Source: CAVUDO01 sp963740255 (GTDB lineage Bacteria; Actinomycetota; Actinomycetes; Mycobacteriales; Cryptosporangiaceae). From it: a DNA stretch of 64,000 bases. The DNA lies in NCBI GenBank assembly GCA_963740255.1, contig CAVUDO010000002.1, positions 1,488,001 to 1,552,000 of the forward strand. Reading direction: 5' to 3'. The notes beneath the pieces were generated by a model, which was given only the letters and a program-made list of their open reading frames with translations, was not told the DNA's origin and made no database searches. Below, piece by piece: positions 32,798 through 43,230 of this stretch. Position numbers and translations under genes: made by a program. Within the stretch, counting starts at the first letter, position 1. Each line of letters starts with the position of its first letter.

Positions 32798-33706
32798 ATG
32801 GCAGAGCCAGCGGGGAGGATCGTCGTCTCGGGGCTGACCAAGCAGTTCAAGCGGGTCAGAGCCGTCGACGACCTGACCTTCAGCGTCGAGCCCGGGACGA
32901 TCACGGGGTTCCTCGGCCCCAACGGAGCGGGCAAGACGACTACCCTCCGGATGTTGCTTGGCCTGGTCACCCCGACAGCCGGCACCGCCACGATCGGTGG
33001 CCAGCGCTACCACGACCTCACCGACCCGCTCGGGACGGTCGGCGCCGCGCTGGAGGCGTCCAGCTTCCACAAGGGCCGTACGGGGCGGAACCACCTCCGG
33101 GTGATGTGCGCCGCGGCGCGCCTTCCGCACCGCCGGGCCGACGAGGTGCTCGACCAGGTCGGGATGGCCGCCGCCGCCAACCGGAAGGTGCGGGGGTACT
33201 CACTCGGCATGAAGCAGCGCCTGGGCCTGGCCCAGACCCTGCTCGGCGACCCGCAGGTGCTGCTGCTGGACGAGCCGGCCAACGGACTGGACCCGGCCGG
33301 CATCAACTGGCTGCGCGGCTTCCTCCGCACGCTGGCCGACCAGGGCAAGACGATCCTGGTCTCCAGCCACCTGCTCAGCGAGGTCGAGCAGACCGTGGAC
33401 GACGTCGTCATCATCGCCGCCGGCCGGAGCGTGCGGCAGGGCAAGCTGACCGATCTCAAGGGCGAGGCCACCGCATCGGTACGGGTCCGCACGCCCGACC
33501 CCGACCGGCTGGCCGCCGCCCTCGACGGCGCCACCGTCCGCCGCGGCGACGAACCCGGCCTGCTCTACGTCGACGACCGCACCGCACCGCAGATCGGCAA
33601 GACGGCGCTCGCGGCCGGCGTGGAGCTGCACGAGCTGACCTCGGTGCAGTCCGACCTCGAGGAACTGTTCCTCCACCTCACCAGTGAACAGGCAGGTATC
33701 CGGTGA
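32798..33706 (+). CDS. ABC exporter ATP-binding protein (second copy)
   Basis: A 302-residue DrrA-like ATPase starting at ATG 32798 behind AGAAGGAG. Walker A is GPNGAGKTTT, signature YSLGMKQRL, Walker B VLLLDEPANGLDPAG and the switch His VSSHLLSEV. It closely matches the ATPase at 21191 over its whole length, including the first 20 residues (VSGLTKQFKRVRAVDDL against VSGLTKSFGRVKAVDEL). Its last codons overlap the permease start (GTGA). No regulator is adjacent to this copy. Confidence 0.92.
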   Translation: MAEPAGRIVVSGLTKQFKRVRAVDDLTFSVEPGTITGFLGPNGAGKTTTLRMLLGLVTPTAGTATIGGQRYHDLTDPLGTVGAALEASSFHKGRTGRNHLRVMCAAARLPHRRADEVLDQVGMAAAANRKVRGYSLGMKQRLGLAQTLLGDPQVLLLDEPANGLDPAGINWLRGFLRTLADQGKTILVSSHLLSEVEQTVDDVVIIAAGRSVRQGKLTDLKGEATASVRVRTPDPDRLAAALDGATVRRGDEPGLLYVDDRTAPQIGKTALAAGVELHELTSVQSDLEELFLHLTSEQAGIR

Positions 33707-34560
33707 TCGCCCTGGTCCGAAGCGAGGTACTCAAGCTCCGTACCACCAACGTCTGGTGGGGGATGGCGCTCGGCCTGGTCGGTTTCACCGCCCTCGCTCT
33801 GCTGTTCAACTACTTCACCACGAACGCATTGCTGGATGACCCGACGTTCGGCGCGCCGCCGCCGGAGGACCCGTCGCAGGTGCAGCAGAACCAGCAGGCG
33901 GCGGCGACCGCGGTGGCCAATAGCGCTGCCGCGCTCGCCACGAACGTCTACACCTCGGGCCAGTACTTCGGCCTGCTGCTGGCGATGGTTCTCGGCGTCC
34001 TGATCGTCACCAACGAGTTCTTCCACCAGACCGCCACCGCGACCTTCCTCACCACCCCGAAGCGGTCCCGCGTGATCGGCGCGAAGCTGGTCACCGCGGC
34101 GCTCTGGGGAGCGCTGTTCTGCCTGGTCACGGCGGTACTCGCGGTGCCGATCGGCGCGCTGCTGCTCGGCAGCCTCGGCACGCCCACCGAACTCGGAAAC
34201 GGCGCGGTGCTGGGTGGGCTCGCGCTCAACCTGCTCGCGTTCGCGATCTGGACGATCTTCGGGGTCGGGCTCGGCACGCTGCTCAAGAATCAGATCGTCT
34301 CGATCATCGTGGTGATCGTTGCCTACCTCGGCCAGGCCGTCGTGGGCACGATCCTCACCGTGCTGGCCATCCAGTTCGACGCCCAGTGGCTGGTCGACGT
34401 GCAGTACTGGCTGCCGGGCGGCGCGTCGCAGGTCATGGTGTCCACCACCGAGGTGCCCGGCATCCCGCCGTGGTGGGCCGGCGCGCTCACGTTGCTCGGC
34501 TACGGCGCGGTCACCGCCGCGATCGGCACGGCGATCACCGTCCGGCGCGACATCAGCTAG
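33703..34560 (+). CDS. ABC-2 type permease (second copy)
   Basis: A 285-residue permease with six helices and a large first external loop (residues ~40-85) rich in Pro/Gln/Ala. The loop VTNEFFHQTATATFLTTPKR matches the corresponding loop of the first permease (ITGEFRHRTATATFLATPRR). It ends VRRDIS like the other's IRRDVT. GTG 33703 overlaps the ATPase stop. A hairpin follows 17 bases after its stop. Confidence 0.88.
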   Translation: MIALVRSEVLKLRTTNVWWGMALGLVGFTALALLFNYFTTNALLDDPTFGAPPPEDPSQVQQNQQAAATAVANSAAALATNVYTSGQYFGLLLAMVLGVLIVTNEFFHQTATATFLTTPKRSRVIGAKLVTAALWGALFCLVTAVLAVPIGALLLGSLGTPTELGNGAVLGGLALNLLAFAIWTIFGVGLGTLLKNQIVSIIVVIVAYLGQAVVGTILTVLAIQFDAQWLVDVQYWLPGGASQVMVSTTEVPGIPPWWAGALTLLGYGAVTAAIGTAITVRRDIS

Positions 34561-34577
34561 GCCGGACGGCTCGGACC

Positions 34578-34605
34578 GGGGGCGTCGGCTGTGGCCGGCG
34601 CCCCC
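34578..34605 (+). terminator. Hairpin after the second ABC exporter
   Basis: GGGGGCG pairs with CGCCCCC around a 14-base region that itself can fold (CGGC with GCCG). It lies 18 bases after the permease stop and 175 before kgd, separating the two transcripts. Confidence 0.65.
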
Positions 34606-34779
34606 GCTGCGTCTGGCGTCCGACTCGTCGCCGGGTGCGCGATGCACGCCGCCCTGTCGGGTCGTCACGCGCGGGCGGGGTGGTTAGCCCGGAAATGACC
34701 TGTCGCGTAATCTTGTCAACCGCAGGTCCACTACCGGCACCCCCGCTCAAACCCGAGTAGAAGAAGGCGATTTCGCGCC

Positions 34780-37700
34780 GTGTCGACGCAGAGCAGCCAT
34801 GTTCCGGCGAACCCACCGACCACCTCGGACGACCCGATGGCGAACTTCGGCGCCAACGAGTGGGTGGTCGAGGAGATCTACCAGCAGTATCTGAACGACC
34901 CGGCGAGCGTCGATCCGGCCTGGCACGAGTTCTTCGCCGACTACGCCCCGACCGGTCCGGTCGACCAGCCCGCGCCGACGGCGTCCACCTCGGCCCCCGT
35001 GCCGAGCCCCGCCGCGCCGCCGTCCTCCGCACCGGCGACCGCGCAGGCCCCGCCCCAGGCCGCCCCCCAGGCCGCCCCACCCCAGGCTGCCCCGCCGGGC
35101 CGGGCCGCCGGCCGGCACACCGAGCCCGAGCCGAGCGCCCCCTCGCCCAACGGTGCCGCCGCCGCACCCGCCGCCGCGACACCGGCGCCCCCCAAGCCGG
35201 CCGCGGCGTCCGCCGACGCCTCCGCGGGTACGCAGGCCCGGCCGATCCGGGGCGCGGCAGCCCGGATCGTGCAGAACATGGACGCGTCGCTGACCGTTCC
35301 CACGGCCACCAGCGTCCGTGCGGTGCCGGCGAAGCTGCTCAGCGACAACCGCATCGTGATCAACTCCAACCTGGCCCGGGCCCGCGGCGGCAAGGTGAGC
35401 TTCACCCACCTGATCGGCTACGCGACGATCCAGGCGCTCAAGACGCACCCGGAGATGAACAACGCGTTCACCGAGGTCGACGGCAAGCCGGCGATCTCCG
35501 TGCCCGACCAGGTCAACCTGGGCCTGGCGATCGACCTCCCGCAGAAGGACGGCAACCGCACGCTCGTCGTGGCCAGCATCAAGGGCTGCGAGGCGATGGA
35601 GTTCGCGCAGTTCTGGGCGGCCTACGAGGACATCGTCCGGCGCGCGCGCAACGGCAAGCTGACGGCCGACGACTTCTCCGGCACCACGATCAGTCTCACC
35701 AACCCCGGCGGCATCGGCACCGTCCACTCCGTACCCCGGCTGATGAAGGGCCAGGGAGCGATCCTCGGCGTCGGCGCGATGGAGTACCCCGCCGAGTTCG
35801 CCGGCATGAGCGAGGACGCCCTCGCGGACGCCGCGATCAGCAAGGTCATGACCCTGACCAGCACCTACGACCACCGGATCATCCAGGGCGCGCAGTCCGG
35901 AGAATTCCTCAAGCGCATCCACGAGCTGCTGCTGGGCGCCGACGACTTCTACGACGGCATCTTCGCCTCGCTCCGCATCCCGTACGAGCCGGTGCGGTGG
36001 GTCCGCGACGTGACCACCGTGCACGAGGGGCAGATCGACAAGAACGCCCGCATCCTCGAGCTCATCCACTCCTACCGGGTGCGCGGCCACCTGATGGCCG
36101 ACACCGACCCGCTGGAGTACAAGCAGCGCCGCCACCCCGACCTGGACATCCTCGAACACGGCCTGACCCTGTGGGACCTCGACCGGGAGTTCCCGGTCGG
36201 CGGGTTCTCCGGCCACCGGGTGATGAAGCTGCGCGACATCCTCGGCGTGCTCCGCGACTCCTACTGCCGCCGGATCGGCGTGGAGTACATGCACATCCAG
36301 GACCCGGAGGAGCGGGGCTGGATCGCCGAGCGGGTCGAGCAGAAGCACACCAAGCCCGACACCGCCGAGCAGAAGCACATCCTGGCCAAGCTCAACGCCT
36401 CGGAGGCGTTCGAGACGTTCCTGCAGACCAAGTACGTCGGCCAGAAGCGGTTCTCGCTGGAGGGCGGCGAGTCGGTGATCCCGCTGCTCGACGAGGTGCT
36501 GCAGGCCGCCGCCGGCCAGGAGTTGGACGAGGTCGTCATCGGCATGCCGCACCGCGGCCGGCTCAACGTCCTCACCAACGTGGTCGGCAAGCCCTACGAG
36601 AAGGTCTTCAACGAGTTCGAAGGCAACATGGACCCGGAGAGCGCGCAGGGCTCCGGCGACGTGAAGTACCACCTCGGCGCGGAGAGCAAGTACACGACGC
36701 CCGACGGCCGGCACACGATCGCCGTCTCGCTCACCTCCAACCCCAGCCACCTCGAAGCCGTCAACCCGGTGCTCGAAGGCATCGCCCGGGCCAAGCAGGA
36801 CCTGATCGACAAGGGCCTGGCCGGCTACACCGTCCTGCCGGTGCTGATGCACGGCGACGCCGCGTTCGCCGGCCAGGGCGTGGTGGCCGAGACGCTGAAC
36901 CTGTCCCAGCTGCGCGGCTACCGCACCGGCGGCACCCTGCACGTGGTGGTGAACAACCAGGTCGGCTTCACCACCTCGCCGGCCTACTCGCGGTCGAGCT
37001 TCTACTGCACGGACGTGGCCCGGATGATCCAGGCGCCGATCTTCCACGTGAACGGCGACGACCCGGAGGCCTGTGTGCGGGTGGCCCGGCTCGCGTTCGA
37101 GTACCGCCAGACGTTCCATAAGGACGTCGTGATCGACCTGGTCTGCTACCGGCGCCGCGGGCACAACGAGGGCGACGACCCGTCGATGACCAACCCCGAG
37201 ATGTACGCCCTCATCGACGGCAAGCGCAGCGTCCGCAAGCTCTACACCGAGGCGCTGATCGGCCGCGGCGACATCACGGTCGAGGAGGCCGAGGAGGCGC
37301 TGCGCGACTTCCAGGGCAAGCTGGAGCAGGTCTTCGTGGCCACCAAGGACTCCCAGAACGTGGCCCGCCGCGACCCGGAGATGCAGCCGTCCTCGTCCAC
37401 CACGCACCAGGTCGAGACCGCGGTGCCGCTGGAGATCGTCCACCGGATCGGCGACGTCCACGTCGAGTACCCGGAGGGCTTCACGCCGCATCCCCGGCTC
37501 AAGCCGCAGATGGAACGCCGCCGCACGATGTCCCGCGAAGGGGGCATCGACTGGGGCTTCGGCGAGATCCTGGCGATCGGCTCGCTGCTGGCCGAGGGCC
37601 GCTCGGTGCGCCTGGCCGGCCAGGACACCCGCCGCGGCACATTCGTCCAGCGCCACGCGGTGCTCATCGACAAGGTCACCGGCGAGGAGTACACGCCGCT

Positions 37701-38586
37701 GCACCACGTCTCGCCGGAGCGCGGGCGGTTCTGGGTGCACGACTCGCTGCTGAGCGAGTACGCGGCGATGGGCTTCGAGTACGGCTACTCGCTGGCCAAC
37801 CCGGACGCGCTGGTGCTGTGGGAGGCGCAGTTCGGCGACTTCGCCAACGGGGCCCAGTCGGTGATCGACGAATTCATCTCCTCCGGCGAGGCGAAGTGGG
37901 GCCAGAACTCCAGCCTCGGGCTGCTGCTGCCGCACGGACAGGAGGGCCAGGGGCCAGACCACTCGTCGGGTCGGATCGAGCGGTTCCTGCAGATGTGCGC
38001 GGAAGACAACATGACCATCGCCAACTGCACCACGCCCGCGAACTGGTTCCACCTGCTGCGCCGACAGGGCCTGGCCAGGCAACGCCGGCCGCTGGTCGCG
38101 TTCACGCCGAAGTCGCTGCTCCGGCACCGGGCCGCGGTCTCCCCGGTGGAGGACTTCACCGGCGGTCGGTTCCAGCCGGTGATCGGCGATCCCGGCATCG
38201 ACGGGACACCGCTCGACCCGGCCGCGGTGCGACGGGTGCTGCTCTGCTCGGGGAAGATCTACTACGACCTGCTGGCCGCACGGAACGAACGCGGACGGTC
38301 GGACACCGCGGTCATCCGGCTGGAACAGCTCTACCCGTTGCCGGTGACCGAGATGCAGGCCGCGTTGGACACCTACCCGGGTGCGGACGACCACGTCTGG
38401 GTGCAGGAGGAGCCGGCCAACCAGGGCGCCTGGACCTTCGTCGCGCTCAACCTGCTCGAACAGCTCCAGGGCGTCCGGCTGCGGCGGATCTCCCGCAAGG
38501 CCGCGGCGAGCCCCGCGGTGGGATCGAGCAAGGTCCACGCCCAGGACCAGCAGTCCCTGCTCGACGCCGCGCTGCCTGCGAGCTGA
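34780..38586 (+). CDS. kgd: Multifunctional 2-oxoglutarate decarboxylase/dehydrogenase E1-E2-like (KGD)
   Basis: A 1268-residue protein of the actinobacterial fused type. Residues ~1-45 are the E1 N-terminal helix (NEWVVEEIYQQYLNDPASVD), followed by a long Ala/Pro linker to ~150. Residues ~165-395 are an E2-like acyltransferase with the catalytic DHR in TYDHRIIQG (~364). The rest is the thiamine-diphosphate E1 (IGMPHRGRLNVLTNVVGKP ~588, HGDAAFAGQGVV, CYRRRGHNEGDDPS and a final pyrimidine-binding part). It converts 2-oxoglutarate to succinic semialdehyde or succinyl units in the TCA cycle. GTG 34780 keeps the conserved N-terminus. The mycobacterial/corynebacterial homologue is controlled by a GarA-like FHA protein, not seen here. 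Confidence 0.95.
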   Translation: MSTQSSHVPANPPTTSDDPMANFGANEWVVEEIYQQYLNDPASVDPAWHEFFADYAPTGPVDQPAPTASTSAPVPSPAAPPSSAPATAQAPPQAAPQAAPPQAAPPGRAAGRHTEPEPSAPSPNGAAAAPAAATPAPPKPAAASADASAGTQARPIRGAAARIVQNMDASLTVPTATSVRAVPAKLLSDNRIVINSNLARARGGKVSFTHLIGYATIQALKTHPEMNNAFTEVDGKPAISVPDQVNLGLAIDLPQKDGNRTLVVASIKGCEAMEFAQFWAAYEDIVRRARNGKLTADDFSGTTISLTNPGGIGTVHSVPRLMKGQGAILGVGAMEYPAEFAGMSEDALADAAISKVMTLTSTYDHRIIQGAQSGEFLKRIHELLLGADDFYDGIFASLRIPYEPVRWVRDVTTVHEGQIDKNARILELIHSYRVRGHLMADTDPLEYKQRRHPDLDILEHGLTLWDLDREFPVGGFSGHRVMKLRDILGVLRDSYCRRIGVEYMHIQDPEERGWIAERVEQKHTKPDTAEQKHILAKLNASEAFETFLQTKYVGQKRFSLEGGESVIPLLDEVLQAAAGQELDEVVIGMPHRGRLNVLTNVVGKPYEKVFNEFEGNMDPESAQGSGDVKYHLGAESKYTTPDGRHTIAVSLTSNPSHLEAVNPVLEGIARAKQDLIDKGLAGYTVLPVLMHGDAAFAGQGVVAETLNLSQLRGYRTGGTLHVVVNNQVGFTTSPAYSRSSFYCTDVARMIQAPIFHVNGDDPEACVRVARLAFEYRQTFHKDVVIDLVCYRRRGHNEGDDPSMTNPEMYALIDGKRSVRKLYTEALIGRGDITVEEAEEALRDFQGKLEQVFVATKDSQNVARRDPEMQPSSSTTHQVETAVPLEIVHRIGDVHVEYPEGFTPHPRLKPQMERRRTMSREGGIDWGFGEILAIGSLLAEGRSVRLAGQDTRRGTFVQRHAVLIDKVTGEEYTPLHHVSPERGRFWVHDSLLSEYAAMGFEYGYSLANPDALVLWEAQFGDFANGAQSVIDEFISSGEAKWGQNSSLGLLLPHGQEGQGPDHSSGRIERFLQMCAEDNMTIANCTTPANWFHLLRRQGLARQRRPLVAFTPKSLLRHRAAVSPVEDFTGGRFQPVIGDPGIDGTPLDPAAVRRVLLCSGKIYYDLLAARNERGRSDTAVIRLEQLYPLPVTEMQAALDTYPGADDHVWVQEEPANQGAWTFVALNLLEQLQGVRLRRISRKAAASPAVGSSKVHAQDQQSLLDAALPAS

Positions 38587-38588
38587 CC

Positions 38589-38762
38589 GTGTACTTCACC
38601 GACAAGGGCATCGAGGAACTGGCCGCGCGACGCGGCGCGGAGACCGTGACGCTGGCCTGGCTGGCCGAGCGACTGCGCGACTTCGTCGACCTCGAGCCGG
38701 ACTTCGAGGTCCCCGTCGAGCGCCTGGCAACCTTCCTGGCCCGCGCCGACGACGAAGACTAG
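38589..38762 (+). CDS. 57-residue DUF6104 protein downstream of kgd
   Basis: GTG 38589, 2 bases after the kgd stop, opens YFTDKGIEELAARRGAETV, followed by LEPDFEVPVERLATFLAR. The sequence is nearly that of the small DUF6104 proteins that follow kgd in many actinobacteria. It is predicted soluble and helical. The conserved linkage suggests a role with KGD, but none has been shown to my knowledge. No separate ribosome site is needed if it is coupled to kgd. Confidence 0.88.
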   Translation: MYFTDKGIEELAARRGAETVTLAWLAERLRDFVDLEPDFEVPVERLATFLARADDED

Positions 38763-38823
38763 CGGCGCTGGACCACGCGTCGGGCCGGCCACGCCGGCAC
38801 GTGAGGAGGCACGCCGGTAGAGG

Positions 38824-39183
38824 TCAACCCGGGTGATCGACCGCCGATGGCGGGAAGTCGATCTCCGCTCCGGCGCGGGCGACGATCTGGTTGAGCGCCG
38901 CGACGTGCCGGGTGAACGCCTCGCGGCCAGCCGGGCTGAGCGCTAGTCGGGTCCGCGGTCGCTTGCCGACGTAGAGCTTCCGTACCCATACGTAGCCGGC
39001 GGCCTCCAGCGCACTCGCCTGTTTGGAGAGTGCGGAATCGGTCGTGCCGATCGTGTCGCGGACGGTGCCGAAGTCGACCTCCACCGCCGCCGCGAGCACC
39101 GCCACGATCGACAGCCGCGCGGTCGTGGACAGGGTCGGGTCCGGCACCGGGCCGGCGACCGGGACATCGGTCGGATCGCTCAT
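38824..39183 (-). CDS. Winged-helix regulator, MarR-like (HTH_27 type)
   Basis: A 119-residue DNA-binding protein: TARLSIVAVLAAAVEVDFGT (helix 1), RDTIGTTDSALSKQASALEA (recognition helices) and the wing KLYVGKRPRTRLALSPAG. It matches the small transcriptional regulators that detect loss of a neighbouring membrane partner. ATG 39183 overlaps the stop of that membrane gene (ATGA), so the regulator is the second gene of a two-gene operon. Confidence 0.85.
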   Translation of the reverse strand: MSDPTDVPVAGPVPDPTLSTTARLSIVAVLAAAVEVDFGTVRDTIGTTDSALSKQASALEAAGYVWVRKLYVGKRPRTRLALSPAGREAFTRHVAALNQIVARAGAEIDFPPSAVDHPG

Positions 39184-39686
39184 TGCGGGTTGCGTAGTGC
39201 GTGTCGGAGGACGGCGCGGCGAAGGAGGGGCCGGATCGCCAGCCCAATGAGCAGAAACACCCCGGCAAGTACCGCGCTCGAGACTGGACTGGGAAAGCGC
39301 TGGTATGCAGCGGTGTCGTCGACATACGCCATGACCGCCACGAACGCCGTCAGGAGGACGATCCCGAACAGAAGTCGGATGAGCCCGCCACGCCAACCTC
39401 CTCGGTAATTTCGGATCCAGACCGGCCCCGAACGGCGCCGCATCTGGTCGGCCTTCTGGTACACCACCACGTAAACTGTCAAGGCTAGGCCGATCAGCCA
39501 CATGGCTCTGGTGTCGACTGCCGCAAGCACACCACCCCACATCACGGCATTCGTGAGGATGTACCACAGGGGGTACAACTCCGCCTGCTCCGTGACCTGG
39601 CGATGGCGGGCCTGCACCTCGCTGAGGGCTCGCGCGGCTTCCTCTGGACCGATCTGTTCCTCCGGCCCGGTTTCCTGCGTGTTCAT
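39180..39686 (-). CDS. Membrane protein paired with a winged-helix regulator
   Basis: A 168-residue protein with AGGAGG before ATG 39686. A charged soluble head (EEAARALSEVQARHRQVTEQ) leads to four membrane helices (WYILTNAVMWGGVLAAV, AMWLIGLALTVYVVVY, LLFGIVLLTAFVAVM, AVLAGVFLLIGLAI). It matches no enzyme motif. The membrane-protein/HTH_27 pair is widespread in actinobacteria, and the protein probably controls or is controlled by the regulator downstream. Confidence 0.75.
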   Translation of the reverse strand: MNTQETGPEEQIGPEEAARALSEVQARHRQVTEQAELYPLWYILTNAVMWGGVLAAVDTRAMWLIGLALTVYVVVYQKADQMRRRSGPVWIRNYRGGWRGGLIRLLFGIVLLTAFVAVMAYVDDTAAYQRFPSPVSSAVLAGVFLLIGLAIRPLLRRAVLRHALRNPQ

Positions 39687-39768
39687 TCGTCCTCCTCGGG
39701 GGCGACTACTTGTCTGATAGGAAAGTACTTCCCTCGGGGTGAACGCACAAGGTGTCGACTGGCGGATT

Positions 39769-40719
39769 TCAGCTGGCGCGGTGGTCCAGGGCGACCTTTC
39801 CGAAGACGTCGCCGGAGAGCAGCCTCGTGAAGGCACCGCTGACCTGCGAGAACGGGTAGGTGCTGTCGATGGTGGGGCGGAGGCCGGTGCGGACGCACAG
39901 GTCGAGCAGGGCGCGCAGATCGTTCGGTGTCCCCATCGACGTGCCGAGCACCGAGATCGCCAGCGCGAACAACCGGCGCAGGTCCAGCTGAGCCAGGTGA
40001 CCGGAGGTGGCTCCGGAGACGACCAGGCGTCCGCCCGGGCGGAGCGCCTTCAGGGAGTGCTCGAACGTCTCCTGGCCCACCGTCTCGATCACACACTCCA
40101 CCCGCTCGGCCGGCCGGGCACCCGGCTCGAGTGCGATCGCGCCCAGCTGCTCGGCACGTTCCCGCTTGGCGGCGTGCCGGCTGGTGGCGTAGACGGTGGC
40201 GCCGAGCGCGCGGGCGACGGCCACCGCGGCGGTGGCGACCCCGCCCCCGGCGCCCTGCACCAGCACCGTGGAGCCTTCCCGCACCTGACCCTTGACGACC
40301 AGCATGTGGTAGGCCGTGAGCCACGCGGTAGGCAGGCAGGCAGCCTCCACGAACGTCAGCTCGGCGGGCTTGGGCACCAGCGAGGCCCCGGGCACGGCCA
40401 CCCGCTCGGCCAGCGTCCCGGGAAAGCGCTCGGACAGGATCGACGGACGGCCACCGGCGGGATCCGACACCACCGGGTAGACGACTACCTCGTTGCCGTC
40501 CGGGTCGGTGCCGGCCGCGTCGCAGCCGAGGATCATCGGGAGCTGGTCGGCGGCCAGGCCCACGCCGCGCAGCGACCACAGGTCGTGGTGGTTCAGCGCG
40601 CTGGCAGCGACCTCGACGACCACCCAGCCCGCCGGCGGGTCCGGGTCGGGCCGCGGGCCGACCTCCAGCGCGGCCAGGGGGTCGGCGTCGTCGAACCGGG
40701 CGGCGTAGGCGGCGAGCAT
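39769..40719 (-). CDS. Zinc-type/quinone oxidoreductase of the MDR superfamily
   Basis: A 316-residue alcohol-dehydrogenase-like protein. The catalytic-domain motif is SALNHHDLWSLRG, followed by MILGCDAAGTDPDGNEV. The Rossmann motif VLVQGAGGGVATAAVAVA is followed by the NADPH-preferring pattern ATSRHAAKRERAEQLGA. The structural zinc cysteines of true alcohol dehydrogenases are absent, which points to the quinone-oxidoreductase branch. ATG 40719 begins the conserved N-terminus. It is monocistronic, and its substrate is unknown. Confidence 0.83.
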   Translation of the reverse strand: MLAAYAARFDDADPLAALEVGPRPDPDPPAGWVVVEVAASALNHHDLWSLRGVGLAADQLPMILGCDAAGTDPDGNEVVVYPVVSDPAGGRPSILSERFPGTLAERVAVPGASLVPKPAELTFVEAACLPTAWLTAYHMLVVKGQVREGSTVLVQGAGGGVATAAVAVARALGATVYATSRHAAKRERAEQLGAIALEPGARPAERVECVIETVGQETFEHSLKALRPGGRLVVSGATSGHLAQLDLRRLFALAISVLGTSMGTPNDLRALLDLCVRTGLRPTIDSTYPFSQVSGAFTRLLSGDVFGKVALDHRAS

Positions 40720-40827
40720 GTCCCGACCGTAGCCAACCGCGGGCGCTCCGCCGGCTGGGTTGCCGCAGGTCGCCGGTGACCTCGCCCACGCGGCGGCGAC
40801 CTGCGACGGTCGGCTAGCGTGCGGCCT

Positions 40828-41256
40828 GTGTATCCCCACGGCAACCCTCCCCCCGGCAACCGCCCCCCAACGCCCGGCGCGCCACTGGTGCTCACCGCCA
40901 CCTACCCCGCGGTCATGTTCACGTTCGGGCTGTTCAAGCCGATCGCGACCCTGAACGGGCATCGGGTCCCGCTGAACTGGGGCCAGAACGTGCTGCCGGT
41001 ACCGCCTGGCATCCACGACGTCCGCGTCCACATCCCGTACCTGTGGGACATGGGCAGGGCACAGATCGCCGTCGACACCCGCGACGGCGTTCCCGCCCAG
41101 GTCTTCTACGCCCCGCCATGGGTCGTCTTCGTCCGCGGCGCGATCGGGCGGCAGCCGGTCAAGAGCCCCGGGCTGGGACTGCTGCTCGCCCTGGCGCTCG
41201 GGATCACCGCGTTCGTCCTGCTCTGCACTGTCGTCGGAGCGCTGTTGCCGCAGTAG
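40828..41256 (+). CDS. Small membrane protein with single C-terminal helix
   Basis: About 142 residues from GTG 40828. A Pro-rich head is followed by a beta-rich domain (LVLTATYPAVMFTFGLFKP, then LNGHRVPLNWGQNVLPVPPG). One membrane helix (GLGLLLALALGITAFVLLCTV) ends the protein. The pattern (PHPVTLTVH-like beta domain followed by an anchor) recurs in actinobacterial proteins of unknown role. It converges with the malic enzyme gene. Confidence 0.65.
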   Translation: MYPHGNPPPGNRPPTPGAPLVLTATYPAVMFTFGLFKPIATLNGHRVPLNWGQNVLPVPPGIHDVRVHIPYLWDMGRAQIAVDTRDGVPAQVFYAPPWVVFVRGAIGRQPVKSPGLGLLLALALGITAFVLLCTVVGALLPQ

Positions 41257-41269
41257 GGACCGCGGGCGG

Positions 41270-42463
<1,194 letters not shown>

Positions 42464-42644
42464 GGGAGGCTCCTCGGCACTCGACAGGGCGACGCGTTCG
42501 ATCCCGCGCCGGGACAGGCGGGCCGCGCCGCCCGATCCGATCGCACGAGACGGTGTGGCACGACGCCCGGGGGTCGCCCGAGATGTCGGGGAGTCTCGCA
42601 TGTCCGATGCCCGCGGCGCGCGACCGGATCGCGGGACGGGTGTC

Positions 42645-43022
42645 TCACCCCGAGGCCGGTGCTCCCCTCCTCCGCAGCCTACCGGGCAGCCGAGGCGGCC
42701 AGTACCGCAGAACGACCCGGCCGTACACGTCCGCCGGCCCGTAGCGTCGCGAGTCATCGGTGACCGCCCCGTTGTCCGACTCGAGCCACCAGCCGTCCTC
42801 GACGGCCCGCAGCGCCCGCTTCACCACCAGCACGTCCGGTCGGCTCCGGAATGCCCCCACCACCACGTCGCCGGGACGCACCCGGGCCTCGCGTCGCACC
42901 AGCACCGCGTCCCCGTGGCGGAGCGCAGGCACCATCGAGGGCCCCTGCACCAGCACCGGCGTCCACCGCCGCGGCAGTCCGTCCACCGTCCGCGCCCTCC
43001 TCGGGTCAGACCCCGTCGCCAT
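42645..43022 (-). CDS. sodX: S26-family peptidase, probable nickel-SOD maturation protease
   Basis: A 125-residue signal-peptidase-like protein. The catalytic Ser is in VQGPSMVPALRHGDAVLVRR (~33) and the Lys in VLVVKRALRAVE (~68), followed by the SDN motif LESDNGAVTDDSRRYG of S24/S26 enzymes. There is no membrane helix, as expected for the SodX/CbiX-type protease that removes the leader of nickel superoxide dismutase. It is divergent from sodN, 208 bases away. ATG 43022 is chosen; the frame continues upstream as low-complexity sequence that is probably not translated. Confidence 0.85.
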   Translation of the reverse strand: MATGSDPRRARTVDGLPRRWTPVLVQGPSMVPALRHGDAVLVRREARVRPGDVVVGAFRSRPDVLVVKRALRAVEDGWWLESDNGAVTDDSRRYGPADVYGRVVLRYWPPRLPGRLRRRGAPASG

Positions 43023-43230
43023 CCAGCACACCTGCGGCGGCGCCCAGCCAGGACGCCCGCGGCTTCGTCCGGGCTCGCCACGCCGACCCCGCCACGTCTC
43101 TGCCGGACGTCCCCGCGGTGGGTCGCCGTCCCGCGATCCGGGTCGGGGGTTGGGCGAGGGTAGGGTCGGGTACCACCTCGTCGAATGGCTGTCGGTCGAG
43201 AATCGATCATTGCACCGGAGGACACACATC

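Noticed and set aside
34747..38538. Very long minus-strand open frame of over 1200 codons
   Set aside because: It is an exact antisense shadow of kgd, rich in Val/Arg/His/Leu, caused by high-GC codon bias. The plus strand encodes a complete KGD.
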